A stretch of DNA of 64,000 nucleotides from Nocardioides sp. Soil774 (GCF_001428125.1 NZ_LMSM01000012.1:92467-156466), one strand, 5' to 3'; positions 40,117 to 49,701 are shown, numbered from the stretch's first letter. Notes: generated by a model not told the origin, from the letters alone. A program made the numbers and translations.

Positions 40117-42479
40117 GGTCGTCGTGGAGCACGCTGCCGCACCAGCTGCGGGTCTCGGGCATCGCGCTGCTCGCGTCGTGGGCGACCGTGCTGTCCTGGA
40201 GCGGGCTGACCGAGGGGTTCGCCCGTGTCGGCATCCCGCTGCTGATGATCGGCGTGGTCGTGTGCGGCCTCGGCGCGCTCGGTCGCTGGGCACGGTTCGC
40301 GGCACCTGCCGTGGTGGCCGGGCAGCTCGTCCTCGGGGCGCTCCTCGTGCTCGGCACCACCACCGGCTCCCCCATCCCCACCCCGGGCAACGTCGATGCC
40401 TTCCTCGCCGCGCTCGACGGTGCGCTCGAGAGCTCGCGCAGCTACGCCGCCCCGGTGCAGCTGGGCGTGCCGCCGGTGCACCCGCTGCTGCTGATCGGTG
40501 GCACGCTGGTGGTGGTCCTCGTCGACGCGATCGCCTGCACCCTGCGCCGGGCACCGGTGGCGGGCCTCGTGCTGCTGGCGGCGTACACCCTGCCGGTGGC
40601 GGTGACGGGCGACGCGGTCTCCTGGTGGCTCTTCTGCGTCATCGCCGCGCTCTTCCTCACCCTCGTCTTCATCCAGCACAGCGACCACGTGACCAGCTGG
40701 GGGCGCGCGCCCGACGGTGAGAAGGGCGCGTTCTCGGTGCGCACCGGAGCGATCGGCAACACCGCGGTCGCGCTCGGAGCGAGCGCGATCGCGCTCGCCG
40801 TGCTGGTGCCCGCGGCCGTCCCGACGATGAGCATGAGCGTCTTCGACGGCAACGGTCCCGGCACCCGCGAGGTCGAGGTCAAGGACCCGATGGTCGACCT
40901 GCGCCGCGACCTCAGCCGCGGCCGGGACATCCCACTCCTCTGGGTCACCACACCCGGTCCCAAGCCCACCTACCTCCGCCTGTCGGTGCTCTCCCGCTTC
41001 AACGGCAGCTCGTGGACTCCGGGCGACCGCGAGATCCCCGACTCGCAGACCGCCACCGGCGCACTGCCGCCCCTCGACGGGGTCAGCACCTCGGTGCCGC
41101 GCAAGGAGTACAGGTACGACGTGCGCATCGGCCCCGACTTCGCCTCCAGCTGGCTGCCCACGACCGCCCAGGTCACGCAGATCGACGCCGGCACCGACTG
41201 GCGCTACGACGTCAACACCCGCGACTTCATCGGCGCCCGCGACGACGTGACCACAACGGACCGCACCTACGACTTCACGGGTGTGCAGCTGACCTACGAC
41301 GCGGAGTCGATGAACGAGGCCGTCTCCGGAGCCGGCTCCGTCGCCGGCATCTTCACCGACGTCCCGCCCGGGCTCAACGGCGAGATCCGCCGCCTCGCGG
41401 CGAGCGTCACCGCCGACGCCCCCACCCGCTTCCAGAAGGCGCAGCTGCTGCAGCAGTGGTTCCGCGAGGACGGCGGCTTCCGCTACGACCGGGCGCAGGT
41501 CGAGTCGGCCGGGAGCGGCGGGGCGGACCTGATGGCCTTCCTGGACGACCGGGTGGGCTACTGCGAGCAGTTCGCGGCATCGATGGCGATCATGGCGCGC
41601 GTGATCGGCATCCCGAGCCGGGTGGCGGTGGGCTTCCTCGAGCCCGACAAGGCCACCAACGGCTCGTGGGAGTTCTCCGCGCACGACCTGCACGCCTGGC
41701 CCGAGCTCTACTTCCCCGGATCGGGATGGGTGCGCTTCGAGCCCACGCCGCAGGACCGTGCCACGGAGGTCCCGGGCTACACCAACGCCGAGTTCGAGGC
41801 CGTCACGGAGAGCCCCACCCCCAGCGTCAGCAAGTCCACCGAGCTGCTGCCCGATCGCGGTGCGTCACCGAGCGCCGACTCCGGCTCCGCGGACGAGGAC
41901 ACCAGCTCCGTCCCGTGGGTGGCGGTCGCGGCCGGCCTCGTGGGGCTCACCGTCGTCGCGCTGCTGCTGCTGACGCCCCGGCTCGTGCGCGCCGCCCGTC
42001 GTCGTCGCCGGCTCGCCGGTGGCATCGAGGACCTCTGGGACGAGCTGCACGACACCACGCGCGACCTCGGCCACAGCTGGCCGTCCGGCAGGTCACCGCG
42101 ACGCGTCGGCGACTGGCTCGGACGACTGCTCGCCGCGCCGGTGGAGGGCAGCGCACGACCCGACCGTCCCCGTCGCGGCCGCGACCAGGCGCCCGAGGCG
42201 GCGCAGGCCCTCGACCGGATCGTCGTCGCGCTCGAGCGCAGCCGCTACGCGCGCGATCCCGAGTCCTTCACCGCCGAGCAGCACGCCGGCGATGCCGTCC
42301 TGGTGGAGGAGGCGCTGGCCGCGGGGGTCACGCCTCGCGACGTGCGTCGGGCCGCCTGGTGGCCCGCGTCGGTCGTCGGACGGCGTACGACGTGGCGTCC
42401 GCGCTCGCGCTCGGGTCGGGCACAGGCCGAGACGCCGGGCCACGAGTCGGCGCGGACGGTCGACGAGCTCATCGGCTGA
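40113..42479 (+). CDS. TgpA-type transglutaminase-like membrane protein
   Basis: A 788-residue protein with about six N-terminal membrane helices, a large extracytoplasmic region, a transglutaminase core, one more membrane helix near residue 605 (WVAVAAGLVGLTVVALLLL), and a cytoplasmic DUF4129-like tail with basic residues. The catalytic Cys lies in GYCEQFAAS (about residue 484) and the His in SAHDLHAWPE (about residue 527). Transglutaminase-like proteases of this kind work at the cell surface; the substrate is not known. The ATG overlaps the DUF58 stop by 4 bases. Confidence 0.9.
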   Translation: MRSSWSTLPHQLRVSGIALLASWATVLSWSGLTEGFARVGIPLLMIGVVVCGLGALGRWARFAAPAVVAGQLVLGALLVLGTTTGSPIPTPGNVDAFLAALDGALESSRSYAAPVQLGVPPVHPLLLIGGTLVVVLVDAIACTLRRAPVAGLVLLAAYTLPVAVTGDAVSWWLFCVIAALFLTLVFIQHSDHVTSWGRAPDGEKGAFSVRTGAIGNTAVALGASAIALAVLVPAAVPTMSMSVFDGNGPGTREVEVKDPMVDLRRDLSRGRDIPLLWVTTPGPKPTYLRLSVLSRFNGSSWTPGDREIPDSQTATGALPPLDGVSTSVPRKEYRYDVRIGPDFASSWLPTTAQVTQIDAGTDWRYDVNTRDFIGARDDVTTTDRTYDFTGVQLTYDAESMNEAVSGAGSVAGIFTDVPPGLNGEIRRLAASVTADAPTRFQKAQLLQQWFREDGGFRYDRAQVESAGSGGADLMAFLDDRVGYCEQFAASMAIMARVIGIPSRVAVGFLEPDKATNGSWEFSAHDLHAWPELYFPGSGWVRFEPTPQDRATEVPGYTNAEFEAVTESPTPSVSKSTELLPDRGASPSADSGSADEDTSSVPWVAVAAGLVGLTVVALLLLTPRLVRAARRRRRLAGGIEDLWDELHDTTRDLGHSWPSGRSPRRVGDWLGRLLAAPVEGSARPDRPRRGRDQAPEAAQALDRIVVALERSRYARDPESFTAEQHAGDAVLVEEALAAGVTPRDVRRAAWWPASVVGRRTTWRPRSRSGRAQAETPGHESARTVDELIG

Positions 42480-42548
42480 CCGGCGCGACGGGCATGACGT
42501 GCCCGGTGCGCGGGCGTGAGGAAGCGCCCGGTCAGCGGGGAGGAAGCG

Positions 42549-42989
42549 TCAGAAGCCGCGCTCGCGGCGGCGGCGCCACCGCTCCTCCATGCGCTCCATG
42601 AAGGGGCTGCCGGAGCGCTGGCGGCGGGGCCGGTGGGCGCGCCCACCGTCGACGACGCCGAAGCCGGACCTGCCGGAGGCGCGGACCTTGGGAGACACCG
42701 GGTGGCCGGGGCTGCGCGCCGACGTCAGGGCGAGGATCGCGCCGCCGAGCATCACGACGAAGCCCAGGACGCCCATCACGGTGCGGACCACCTGGTTCTC
42801 CCCGATGAGCACGGCTGCGATGAGCAGCGCGACGCCGACGACGAGGATGACGCCGCCGAGCACCATGCGGCGACGGGCGGCGCGCTGGAAGGAGGTGCCA
42901 CGCAGGGTCGAGGCCAGCTTGGGATCCTCTTCGACGAGGGCGCGCTCCATCTGCTCGAGCAGTCGCAGTTCTTCCTCGGAGAGCTCCAC
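42549..42989 (-). CDS. DUF3040 family small membrane protein
   Basis: A 146-residue protein starting MELSEEELRLLEQMERALVEEDPKLASTL, the DUF3040 signature, followed by a basic RRRM stretch and two membrane helices (GGVILVVGVALLIAAVLIG and TVMGVLGFVVMLGGAILALT). The C-terminal tail is rich in Arg. The start is GTG 42989 with GGAGGAGGAA upstream. DUF3040 genes often lie near the dcw cluster in actinobacteria; function unknown. It converges on the transglutaminase gene. Confidence 0.93.
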   Translation of the reverse strand: MELSEEELRLLEQMERALVEEDPKLASTLRGTSFQRAARRRMVLGGVILVVGVALLIAAVLIGENQVVRTVMGVLGFVVMLGGAILALTSARSPGHPVSPKVRASGRSGFGVVDGGRAHRPRRQRSGSPFMERMEERWRRRRERGF

Positions 42990-43014
42990 AGTTCCTCCTC
43001 CACCTCGTGCCTCA

Positions 43015-43020
43015 AGTCTA
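43015..43020 (-). promoter_or_regulatory. Putative -10 element (TAGACT) of the DUF3040 gene
   Basis: TAGACT lies 25 bases before GTG 42989; the leader contains a strong GGAGGAGGAA ribosome site. This is a leadered gene, unlike many of its neighbours. A GCCTAC/GTAGGC palindrome lies about 20 bases upstream. Confidence 0.45.
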
Positions 43021-43120
43021 GGCACGCTCCGGTGCCTACGGTAGGCGTCCTGTCGAAATTCACCCCGGTGGGGAGGCCTTCGACCCCTATGGGTGGGCCG
43101 GTGGACCCGGACAGCCGGCC

Positions 43121-44308
43121 TCACCGGCGTCGGACCAGGCTCGCCGGCCGCACGGCCGACGAGCCGAACCGGCGTGCCGCGCGGTCGACGGCACGGTCGG
43201 CCTCGGCCCACCCGCGCTCCGGCTCGCCCAGCTCGAGCTGGTGGTGGACGGTGGTGCGCGGCACCAGTCCCTCGACCCGGACACCGACCAGGCGCAGGCG
43301 CGCGCGCTGCAGGCCGAGCGCGTCGTAGAGGCGGGTCACCGTGCGGTGGACCTCCACCGTCACGTCGGTGGCCTCGGGGAGGGTGCGCGAGCGCGTGATC
43401 GTGGTGAAGTCCGCGAAGCGGACCTTGAGGGTGACCGTGCGACCCGCCACCCCGGCCGAGCGCATCCGGCCGGTGACCCGGGCGGCGAGGCGCAGCAGCT
43501 CGCGCACGACCACCTCGCGGTCGTCGGTGTCGCGGGCGAAGGTCTCGTCGGCCCCCATCGAGCGCTCCGGCTCGTGCGGCCCGGCCCGCGGCACCAGCTC
43601 GCCGCGGTCGGTGCCCCACGCGAGGCGGTGGAGCTCACGACCGAGGTGGACACCCACCGCGCGCTGGAGCGTGTCGAGCGGGGTGTGCGCGACGTCGCCG
43701 ACGGTGACCAGGCCGAAGCGGTGGAGCAGCGCCTGCGTGCTGGCGCCGACGCCCCAGAGCTCACCGACGTCGAGGGGGTGGAGGAACGAGGTGACCTCCG
43801 ACGGCCGCACCACGACCACGCCGTCGGGCTTCGCACGCCGGCTGGCGAGCTTGGCCACCGACACCGACGCCGCCACCCCGACCGAGCAGGTGATGCCCTG
43901 CTCGTCGTGGATCGTCGAGCGCAGCCGCTCGGCGATCTCGCGCGGGGTGCCGAGGCGGCGCAGCGACCCGCGCACGTCGAGGAAGGCCTCGTCGAGCGAG
44001 ATCGCCTCCACCTGCGGGGTGACCTCGCGGAAGGTCTCCATCACCGAGGCCGAGACGGTGCTGAACGTGGCGTAGTCGGGCTCGAGCACGACGACGTGGG
44101 GACACAGGCGGCGTACGCGCGTCATCGGGAGCGCCGAGCGGATGCCGTAGGTGCGCGCGACGTAGTTGGCCGCCAGCACCACCCCGCGCCCGCTCCCGCC
44201 GACGACGACGGGCTGGTCGACGAGGTCGGGGCGCTCGCGCAGGGCGACGGAGGCGTAGAACGCGTCCATGTCGACGTGCAGGAGCGGGGTGTCAGTCACC
44301 GGGACCAC
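43121..44308 (-). CDS. dinB: DNA polymerase IV (DinB, Y-family)
   Basis: A translesion polymerase. The 395-residue protein has the catalytic motifs LLHVDMDAFYASVALRERP and AISLDEAFLDVRGS, with both acidic sites intact, the helix-hairpin-helix region VGELWGVGASTQALLHRFG, and a little-finger domain. The C-terminal QLELGEPERGW may serve as a weak beta-clamp motif. GTG 44308 or GTG 44299 may be the start. It follows the methyltransferase gene by 27 bases and is downstream of dnaE2. Confidence 0.95.
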   Translation of the reverse strand: MVPVTDTPLLHVDMDAFYASVALRERPDLVDQPVVVGGSGRGVVLAANYVARTYGIRSALPMTRVRRLCPHVVVLEPDYATFSTVSASVMETFREVTPQVEAISLDEAFLDVRGSLRRLGTPREIAERLRSTIHDEQGITCSVGVAASVSVAKLASRRAKPDGVVVVRPSEVTSFLHPLDVGELWGVGASTQALLHRFGLVTVGDVAHTPLDTLQRAVGVHLGRELHRLAWGTDRGELVPRAGPHEPERSMGADETFARDTDDREVVVRELLRLAARVTGRMRSAGVAGRTVTLKVRFADFTTITRSRTLPEATDVTVEVHRTVTRLYDALGLQRARLRLVGVRVEGLVPRTTVHHQLELGEPERGWAEADRAVDRAARRFGSSAVRPASLVRRR

Positions 44309-44335
44309 CCCGGCAGGGACCGGCCGGCGGCGCGG

Positions 44336-45073
44336 TCAGCGCTGGGCGATGACGTGCACCTGCGCGGCGAGGGGCAGGTATTCCGGGCGGGTCGCGACAG
44401 CCCGCTCGAGCTCGACGAGGGCAGCCGTGGCACCCGGCTCGAGGTCGAGGAGGCTGCCGGGCACGAGGTCGGCGAAGACCCGCACGGCCTGGACCGACCG
44501 CGGCCGCAGGCCGGCAGCCCCCAGGAGGTCGGCGACCTCGTCGTGGGTGAAGCGTCGACCGCCCCGCCCGCCCGTCTGGTCGCCGTCGAGCAGCTCGCGA
44601 GCGGCCTGGAAGTGGCCGGCCATGGCGCGTGCCACGACGGCCGCGTGGCGCTGGGCCACGAGGAGGCTGAGGTGACCGCCCGGACGCAGCACACCGGCGA
44701 TGGCGGCCAGGGCGGCCGCCGGGTCGTCGACCATCTCCAGCACGCCGTGGCACAGCACGAGGTCGGCCTCGTCGACGAGCGCCGGGAGGTCGGAGAGGTC
44801 GCCCTGCTGACCGGTGACCCGGTCGGCGACGCCGCGCTCGCGCGCGCGACGGTCGAGCGAGGCGAGGGCGTCGGGGCTGGGGTCGATGACCTGCACGCGG
44901 TGGCCGAGCTCGGCCAGCGGCACCGCGAAGCCGCCGGTGCCACCGCCGATGTCGACGATGCGGGCCTGCTGTCCGTCACCGTCGAGCACGTGGCGTACGC
45001 CGTCCCAGACCACGCCGGTGCGCACGGACTGGCGACGCTCGCTGGCAGAGGGGCTGGCCGAGGGCTGGGACAT
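44336..45073 (-). CDS. SAM-dependent methyltransferase
   Basis: A 245-residue class I methyltransferase. Motif I is IVDIGGGTGGFAVPLAELG, followed by VIDPSPDALASL and DLVLCHGVLEMVDDPAAALA, with GGHLSLLVAQRH in motif III. The substrate is unknown. It has its own apparent leaderless start (TAGGGT 7 bases before ATG 45073), in the 37-base gap after dnaE2. It resembles SmtA-like proteins, but this is not decisive. Confidence 0.9.
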   Translation of the reverse strand: MSQPSASPSASERRQSVRTGVVWDGVRHVLDGDGQQARIVDIGGGTGGFAVPLAELGHRVQVIDPSPDALASLDRRARERGVADRVTGQQGDLSDLPALVDEADLVLCHGVLEMVDDPAAALAAIAGVLRPGGHLSLLVAQRHAAVVARAMAGHFQAARELLDGDQTGGRGGRRFTHDEVADLLGAAGLRPRSVQAVRVFADLVPGSLLDLEPGATAALVELERAVATRPEYLPLAAQVHVIAQR

Positions 45074-45080
45074 GGGACCA

Positions 45081-45086
45081 ACCCTA
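45081..45086 (-). promoter_or_regulatory. Putative -10 element (TAGGGT), leaderless start of the methyltransferase gene
   Basis: TAGGGT ends 7 bases before ATG 45073, just after the dnaE2 stop. It would allow the methyltransferase and dinB to be expressed without the SOS operon. Confidence 0.45.
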
Positions 45087-45110
45087 GTGGGCGCGCAGGG
45101 ACTCCCGACG

Positions 45111-48100
45111 TCATCCGGGGCTCCCCGGGCTGCGGTGCCACAGCGAGCGAGGGACGGCGCCGGGGTCGTCGCCGGGCGGCCTGAGGTCGGCGTAGGGCGA
45201 GACCCGGAACCCGGTCGGGTGGACCAGCACGCGGAGCCGTGCGGGCTCACCGGGCGCGGGCTCCGGCGCCCGGGCCAGCTCGGCGCGCACGAGCGCGAGC
45301 CCGTCGTCCGCCGTGCGGGCGCGCTGCCACAGCTCGTGCAGCGCCGGCAGCTCCCAGGCCCCGGTGGCGCGCAGCGAGACGCCTCGTCGGCCGGTGCGGC
45401 GCAGCTCGCCGCGCACGAGCAGCAGCCACGAGGAGAACACCGTGGTGGCGAAGCGACCCTGCACGTCGTCGAAGAAGGTCGCGTCGACCGGACCGGTGCC
45501 GTCGTCGAGGGTGAGGAACACGACGCGTCGCCCGGAGCGGACGGGCGGTGTCTGGGTCGCCACCTTGACTCCCGCGACCAGCAGCTCGGCACGGCTGCGG
45601 CGGCGCAGCAGGTCGCGGCTGCGGGTGATGCCCAGCGCGTCGAGGAAGGGACCGAAGGGCGCCACCGCGTGCTGGCTGACGTCGAGGCCGAGGATCTCCA
45701 GCTCCGCGCGCATCCGCTCCAGCGTCGTCATCTCGGGCAGGCCGGCGGGCCTCTCCCCCGGCTCGCCCGGCTCGTCGCCCAGCCGCAGCGTCAGCTGGAC
45801 CGACTCGGCGCGGACCACGGGCCGCGCGGCCTGCGACTGGGCGGCGGCCCGGACGGTGGGGTCGGAGCTGTTGCGCCCCGCGGCCGTGGCGGCGGCTGCC
45901 GCGGCCCGCGCGGGTGGCGTACGACGCAGCCCGCGACCGCGGGAGGCGCGGTCGACCGCACGGGCGTGCTGGTCGAGCTCGGCCACCTGCAGCAGCAGGT
46001 CGCGGCGCGTCACCCGGCCGCGGTGCGTCACCGCGACCTCGCCCGACCCGATGCCGTAGACCCCGTCGAAGGCGCCCGCCAGCACCAGCCTCTCGAGGAC
46101 GGGGCGCGAGACCCGCGCACGGTGGAAGAAGTCGGACAGCGAGGCGTAGGGCGTGCCCGCGCGCGCCTCGACGATGCGCGCCACCTCGGCCGCGCTGATG
46201 CCCTTCACGTCGCTCAGCGAGAGCCGGATCGCGTGGCCCTCCCCGGTGGTGCCGCGCTCGACGGCGTACGTCGACGAGCTGGCGTTGACGTCGAGCCCCA
46301 GCACGCCCACGCCGAGCTGGCGGGCGTCGTCGAGGATGAGCCGCTTGGGGTACATCCCGGGGTCGTGGGTCAGCACCCCGGAGAGGAAGTGCGCCGGCCA
46401 GTGCGCCTTGAGCCAGGCCGACTGGTAGGTCGGCAGGGCGAACGCCGCGGCGTGGGCCTTGCAGAACCCGAACGAGCCGAAGGCCTCCAGCACCCGCCAG
46501 ACCTCCTGGACGACAGCCGGGTCGTAGCCCTGGGCGAGCGCGCGCGGGAAGAACCACGCCTTCGTCGCGGCCATGCCGTCGGGGCTCCCCAGGGCGCGGC
46601 GCCTCTCGTCGGCCTCGGCGTTGGACACGCGCGCGAACCGCGCGACGACCTCGATGACCTGCTCGTGGAAGACGACCACCCCGCGGGTCTGCTCGAGGAT
46701 CGGGCGCAGGTCGTCGTGGAGGTAGCGCGCGCTCCGCCAGCCCTGCTTGACCTCGAGGTAGGGGGTGATCATGTCGCTCTTGACCGGGCCGGGCCGGAAG
46801 AGCGAGATGTCGGTGATGATGTCGTCGAAGGACTCGATGCCGGACTTGCCGACCAGCTCGCGCTGGCCGGGCGACTCGACCTGGAACACGCCGAGGGTGC
46901 GCGCACTGCTGATCAGCGCGAAGGTCGCCGGGTCGTCGAGGGGCACCTGTGCCTCGTCGTCGAGGTCGACGCGCACGTCGTCGACGCGCGCGATCTCGGC
47001 GACCGCGTGGGCCATCGCCGACTGCATGCGGATGCCGAGCACGTCGAGCTTGAGCAGCCCGAGGTCCTCCACGTCGTCCTTGTCGAACTGGCTCATCGGG
47101 AACCCCGCCCACGACGCCTCGACGGGGGTGCGGTCGAGCAGGGTGGCGTCGGACAGCAGGATCCCGCAGGGGTGCATCGCGACGTGGCGCGGCAGCCCGT
47201 CGAGGCTCTCGACGAGGCCGAAGAACCGGTCGAGGCCGCCGTCGCCGAGACCGCTCGCCCGCAGCTCGGGCAGGTCGCGCAGCGCGGCCCGCGCGTCGCG
47301 CGCCCGGACGTGGGGGAACGCCTTGGCGATGGCGTCGACCTCGCCCGGCGGCATGCCGAGCGCGGCGCCGACGTCGCGCACCGCGTGGCGGACGCGGTAG
47401 GTGTCCATCATCGACACCGTCGTGCACCGCTCACCGCCGTAGCGCTCGAGGACCGCCCGGTAGACCTCCTCGCGCCGTGCGGACTCGACGTCGACGTCGA
47501 TGTCGGGCAGCGAGGCCCGGCGCGTGGAGAGGAAGCGCTCCATCAGCAGGCCGTGGCGCAGCGGGTCGACGCCGGAGATGCCGAGCAGGTAGTTGACCAG
47601 GCTGCCGGCACCGGACCCGCGCGCCGCGCGCCGGATGCCCATCTCGCCCATGAGGTGCGTGACGTCGGCGACGGTGAGGAAGTAGGAGGCGTAGCCCAGG
47701 GCCCGGATCGTCTCGAGCTCGTCGTCGAGGCGCTTCCACAGCAGCACCTTGGGGGCATTGCCGTAGCGGCCACCGATCGCTGCCTCGCACCGCTGTCGCA
47801 GGACGACGTCGGCGGAGTTGGCCGGGTCGGCCGAGACGTCGGAGAGCGCGAGCTCGGGGAAGTGCACCTCCCCGATGCCCAGGTCGGTGCGCGGGTCGAG
47901 CGCGCACCGGTCGGCCACCGTCCGGGTGCGGGCGAGCAGGCGCCGTGCCGCGCCTGCGCTGTCGTGCGCCAGCCCGGACAGGCGGCAGACCTCCTCGGCC
48001 ACCTCGAGCATCTGCTTGCCGGACTTGAGGAAGCCCTCGGCGTTGCCGCGGCCGCCGTCCGGGCCCCGGTCGCGCAGCTGGGACGAGCCGAGCGGCACCA

Positions 48101-48878
48101 GGCGCCGCGCGGCGTCGAGGACGTCCACGGTCGGGGCGTCGAGGCGGTCGGCGTAGCGCACGGCGTTGGTCAGCACCGTGACCAGGCCCGCCGTGCGTGC
48201 GATCCCGGCCATCCGCGCCGCGTGGGGCGAGGTGCCCGGACCCCAGTCGCCCGAGCGTCCGCCGAGACGGTGCGAGACCAGCTCGACGACGACGTTCTCC
48301 CGTGGCACCACCGCCAGCCACGGCGCGAGCGCGGCCAGCCCCAGGTCGTCGCGTCGTCGTGTCGCGGCGAGCCCCAGCTCCGAGGCGGGACCGAGCAGCA
48401 CCAGCACGTGGCCGCCGGCCAGGTGCGGGGCCAGCACGTCGAGCGTGCCCACCGGGCGACCGCGCTCCCCCGACAGGTGGACCGCGGACACCATCCGGCA
48501 CAGCGCCGCCCAGCCCGCCTTCCCGCTGGCCAGGAACGTCACCCGGGGACTGCCTCCCTGCTGGGACGAGAGCCCGCGCACCTCCCCGCCGCGCACCGGC
48601 GTACGACGTGGGGCTGGGCGGCGGGGGCCATCGGCCGCGCGGTCCAGCGAGCCGGTCGGCGCCACCGCCAGGTCCACCCCCAGCACGGGGCGTACGCCGG
48701 CCGCGCGGGCGGCCCGGACGAACTTCACCGCGCCGTAGGTGCCGTCGCGGTCGGTGAGGGCGAGGGTGTCCATCTCGTGCTCGACCGCGCGCTCCACCAG
48801 CGTCGACGGGTGGGACGCGCCGTAGCGCAGGGAGTAGCCGGAGGCGACGTGGAGGTGGACGAAGGGGTCGCGCGACAC
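45111..48878 (-). CDS. dnaE2: Error-prone DNA polymerase DnaE2
   Basis: A C-family polymerase for damage-induced mutagenic repair. The 1255-residue protein has the PHP domain (PFVHLHVASGYSLRYGASHP), ARGSGAGSLVNYLLGI, the catalytic PDIDVDVES and LLKLDVLGI, and an OB fold near the C-terminus (RRVVFLTLDDGTGPVDATFF). It is longer than many DnaE2 proteins, with extra segments after residue 55 and near 820. GTG 48878 follows the HEPN stop by one base. In other actinobacteria DnaE2 works with ImuA' and ImuB, which are not seen here. Confidence 0.95.
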   Translation of the reverse strand: MSRDPFVHLHVASGYSLRYGASHPSTLVERAVEHEMDTLALTDRDGTYGAVKFVRAARAAGVRPVLGVDLAVAPTGSLDRAADGPRRPAPRRTPVRGGEVRGLSSQQGGSPRVTFLASGKAGWAALCRMVSAVHLSGERGRPVGTLDVLAPHLAGGHVLVLLGPASELGLAATRRRDDLGLAALAPWLAVVPRENVVVELVSHRLGGRSGDWGPGTSPHAARMAGIARTAGLVTVLTNAVRYADRLDAPTVDVLDAARRLVPLGSSQLRDRGPDGGRGNAEGFLKSGKQMLEVAEEVCRLSGLAHDSAGAARRLLARTRTVADRCALDPRTDLGIGEVHFPELALSDVSADPANSADVVLRQRCEAAIGGRYGNAPKVLLWKRLDDELETIRALGYASYFLTVADVTHLMGEMGIRRAARGSGAGSLVNYLLGISGVDPLRHGLLMERFLSTRRASLPDIDVDVESARREEVYRAVLERYGGERCTTVSMMDTYRVRHAVRDVGAALGMPPGEVDAIAKAFPHVRARDARAALRDLPELRASGLGDGGLDRFFGLVESLDGLPRHVAMHPCGILLSDATLLDRTPVEASWAGFPMSQFDKDDVEDLGLLKLDVLGIRMQSAMAHAVAEIARVDDVRVDLDDEAQVPLDDPATFALISSARTLGVFQVESPGQRELVGKSGIESFDDIITDISLFRPGPVKSDMITPYLEVKQGWRSARYLHDDLRPILEQTRGVVVFHEQVIEVVARFARVSNAEADERRRALGSPDGMAATKAWFFPRALAQGYDPAVVQEVWRVLEAFGSFGFCKAHAAAFALPTYQSAWLKAHWPAHFLSGVLTHDPGMYPKRLILDDARQLGVGVLGLDVNASSSTYAVERGTTGEGHAIRLSLSDVKGISAAEVARIVEARAGTPYASLSDFFHRARVSRPVLERLVLAGAFDGVYGIGSGEVAVTHRGRVTRRDLLLQVAELDQHARAVDRASRGRGLRRTPPARAAAAAATAAGRNSSDPTVRAAAQSQAARPVVRAESVQLTLRLGDEPGEPGERPAGLPEMTTLERMRAELEILGLDVSQHAVAPFGPFLDALGITRSRDLLRRRSRAELLVAGVKVATQTPPVRSGRRVVFLTLDDGTGPVDATFFDDVQGRFATTVFSSWLLLVRGELRRTGRRGVSLRATGAWELPALHELWQRARTADDGLALVRAELARAPEPAPGEPARLRVLVHPTGFRVSPYADLRPPGDDPGAVPRSLWHRSPGSPG

Positions 48879-48879
48879 C

Positions 48880-49293
48880 TCACGCCACGCTGGCGTGCGG
48901 CACCAGGCCGAGCGACTGCTCGACCACGGCGAGGAACCGGTCGGCGTCGCGGACCAGGTCGTCGGCCTCGCGCTCGGTGACGGCCCGCGTCGATCCGGCC
49001 TCGGCGGCGGCCCGCTTGGCCGCCCCCGCGGCGAAGAAGCTCGCCCACTCGGTGAGCTCGGGCGCCACGTCGGCCAGCAGCACCCACGCGTTCTTCTGGC
49101 GCCGGCCCCGGGGTGCGGGGCGCGCCCGCGCCGCGAGCAGGGCCGCTGCGGCGCAGAGCGCCGCGACGTGGGCGCAGGCATAGCGCGAGGGGACGTCGCG
49201 CGCGGTGATGGCGTCGTGGAGCGACGTCGCCGAGCGCTGGAGGTAGGAGTGGGAGGTCGCCGGGAGGAGGTGGGGGTTGACGGTGCGGTCCAT
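48880..49293 (-). CDS. SAV_6107-type HEPN domain protein
   Basis: A 137-residue all-helical protein (SYLQRSATSLHDAITARDVPSRYACAHVAALCAAAALLAARARP, WVLLADVAPELTEWASFFAAGA). It matches the SAV_6107 family HEPN domain seen in actinobacterial dnaE2 regions. A classical RNase RxxxxH motif is not evident. It is encoded between DUF6504 and dnaE2, 11 bases after the former and immediately before the latter, so it probably belongs to the SOS response. The function is unknown. Confidence 0.8.
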   Translation of the reverse strand: MDRTVNPHLLPATSHSYLQRSATSLHDAITARDVPSRYACAHVAALCAAAALLAARARPAPRGRRQKNAWVLLADVAPELTEWASFFAAGAAKRAAAEAGSTRAVTEREADDLVRDADRFLAVVEQSLGLVPHASVA

Positions 49294-49304
49294 GTCGCTC
49301 CCCC

Positions 49305-49595
49305 TCAGTCCAGGCAGCCGACGAGCTGCCAGCGCCCGTCGGTCCAGTCGAAGGACAGGTCGAACACGCCGTGGCCCTGCTCGCCTCGCCCGGCCTCGAC
49401 GCGCCACAGCTCGCGCTCGGCGAGCAGGTCGGGCGCCGCGCCGCCGGCACCGCCGCTCCCCTGCCACCACGGGCCGGTCTCCACCCAGTGCGCGACCACC
49501 GCGCGCACCTTCCACAGCGTGCCCCGCCACAGGAACTGGTCGGGGTCCTCCGCCTCACCGCGTCGCACCTCGACAGGGTCGTCGTACTGCCTCAT
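49305..49595 (-). CDS. DUF6504 family protein
   Basis: A 96-residue protein: QYDDPVEVRRGEAEDPDQFLWRGTLWKVRAVVAHWVETGPWW, then a C-terminal beta stretch GVFDLSFDWTDGRWQLVGCLD. The Trp-rich, mostly beta composition suggests a small barrel. It is the first gene of the SOS-controlled group. DUF6504 proteins occur with Y-family polymerases and dnaE2 in actinobacteria; no function is known. Confidence 0.85.
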   Translation of the reverse strand: MRQYDDPVEVRRGEAEDPDQFLWRGTLWKVRAVVAHWVETGPWWQGSGGAGGAAPDLLAERELWRVEAGRGEQGHGVFDLSFDWTDGRWQLVGCLD

Positions 49596-49701
49596 CGCGC
49601 CTCCTCCACTGCACCCTCTGGCAGGCTCGGCCTGCGCATCCGTCGACCCCGGGCCGACCCGGGCGGAGGTGGGGGTCGAGGTCACCGCCACCCGGGTCGC
49701 A

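Noticed and set aside
44299..44308. SOS control of dinB
   Set aside because: No TCGAAC-N4-GTTCGA sequence was seen near dinB or the methyltransferase gene. Only the DUF6504 promoter has one.
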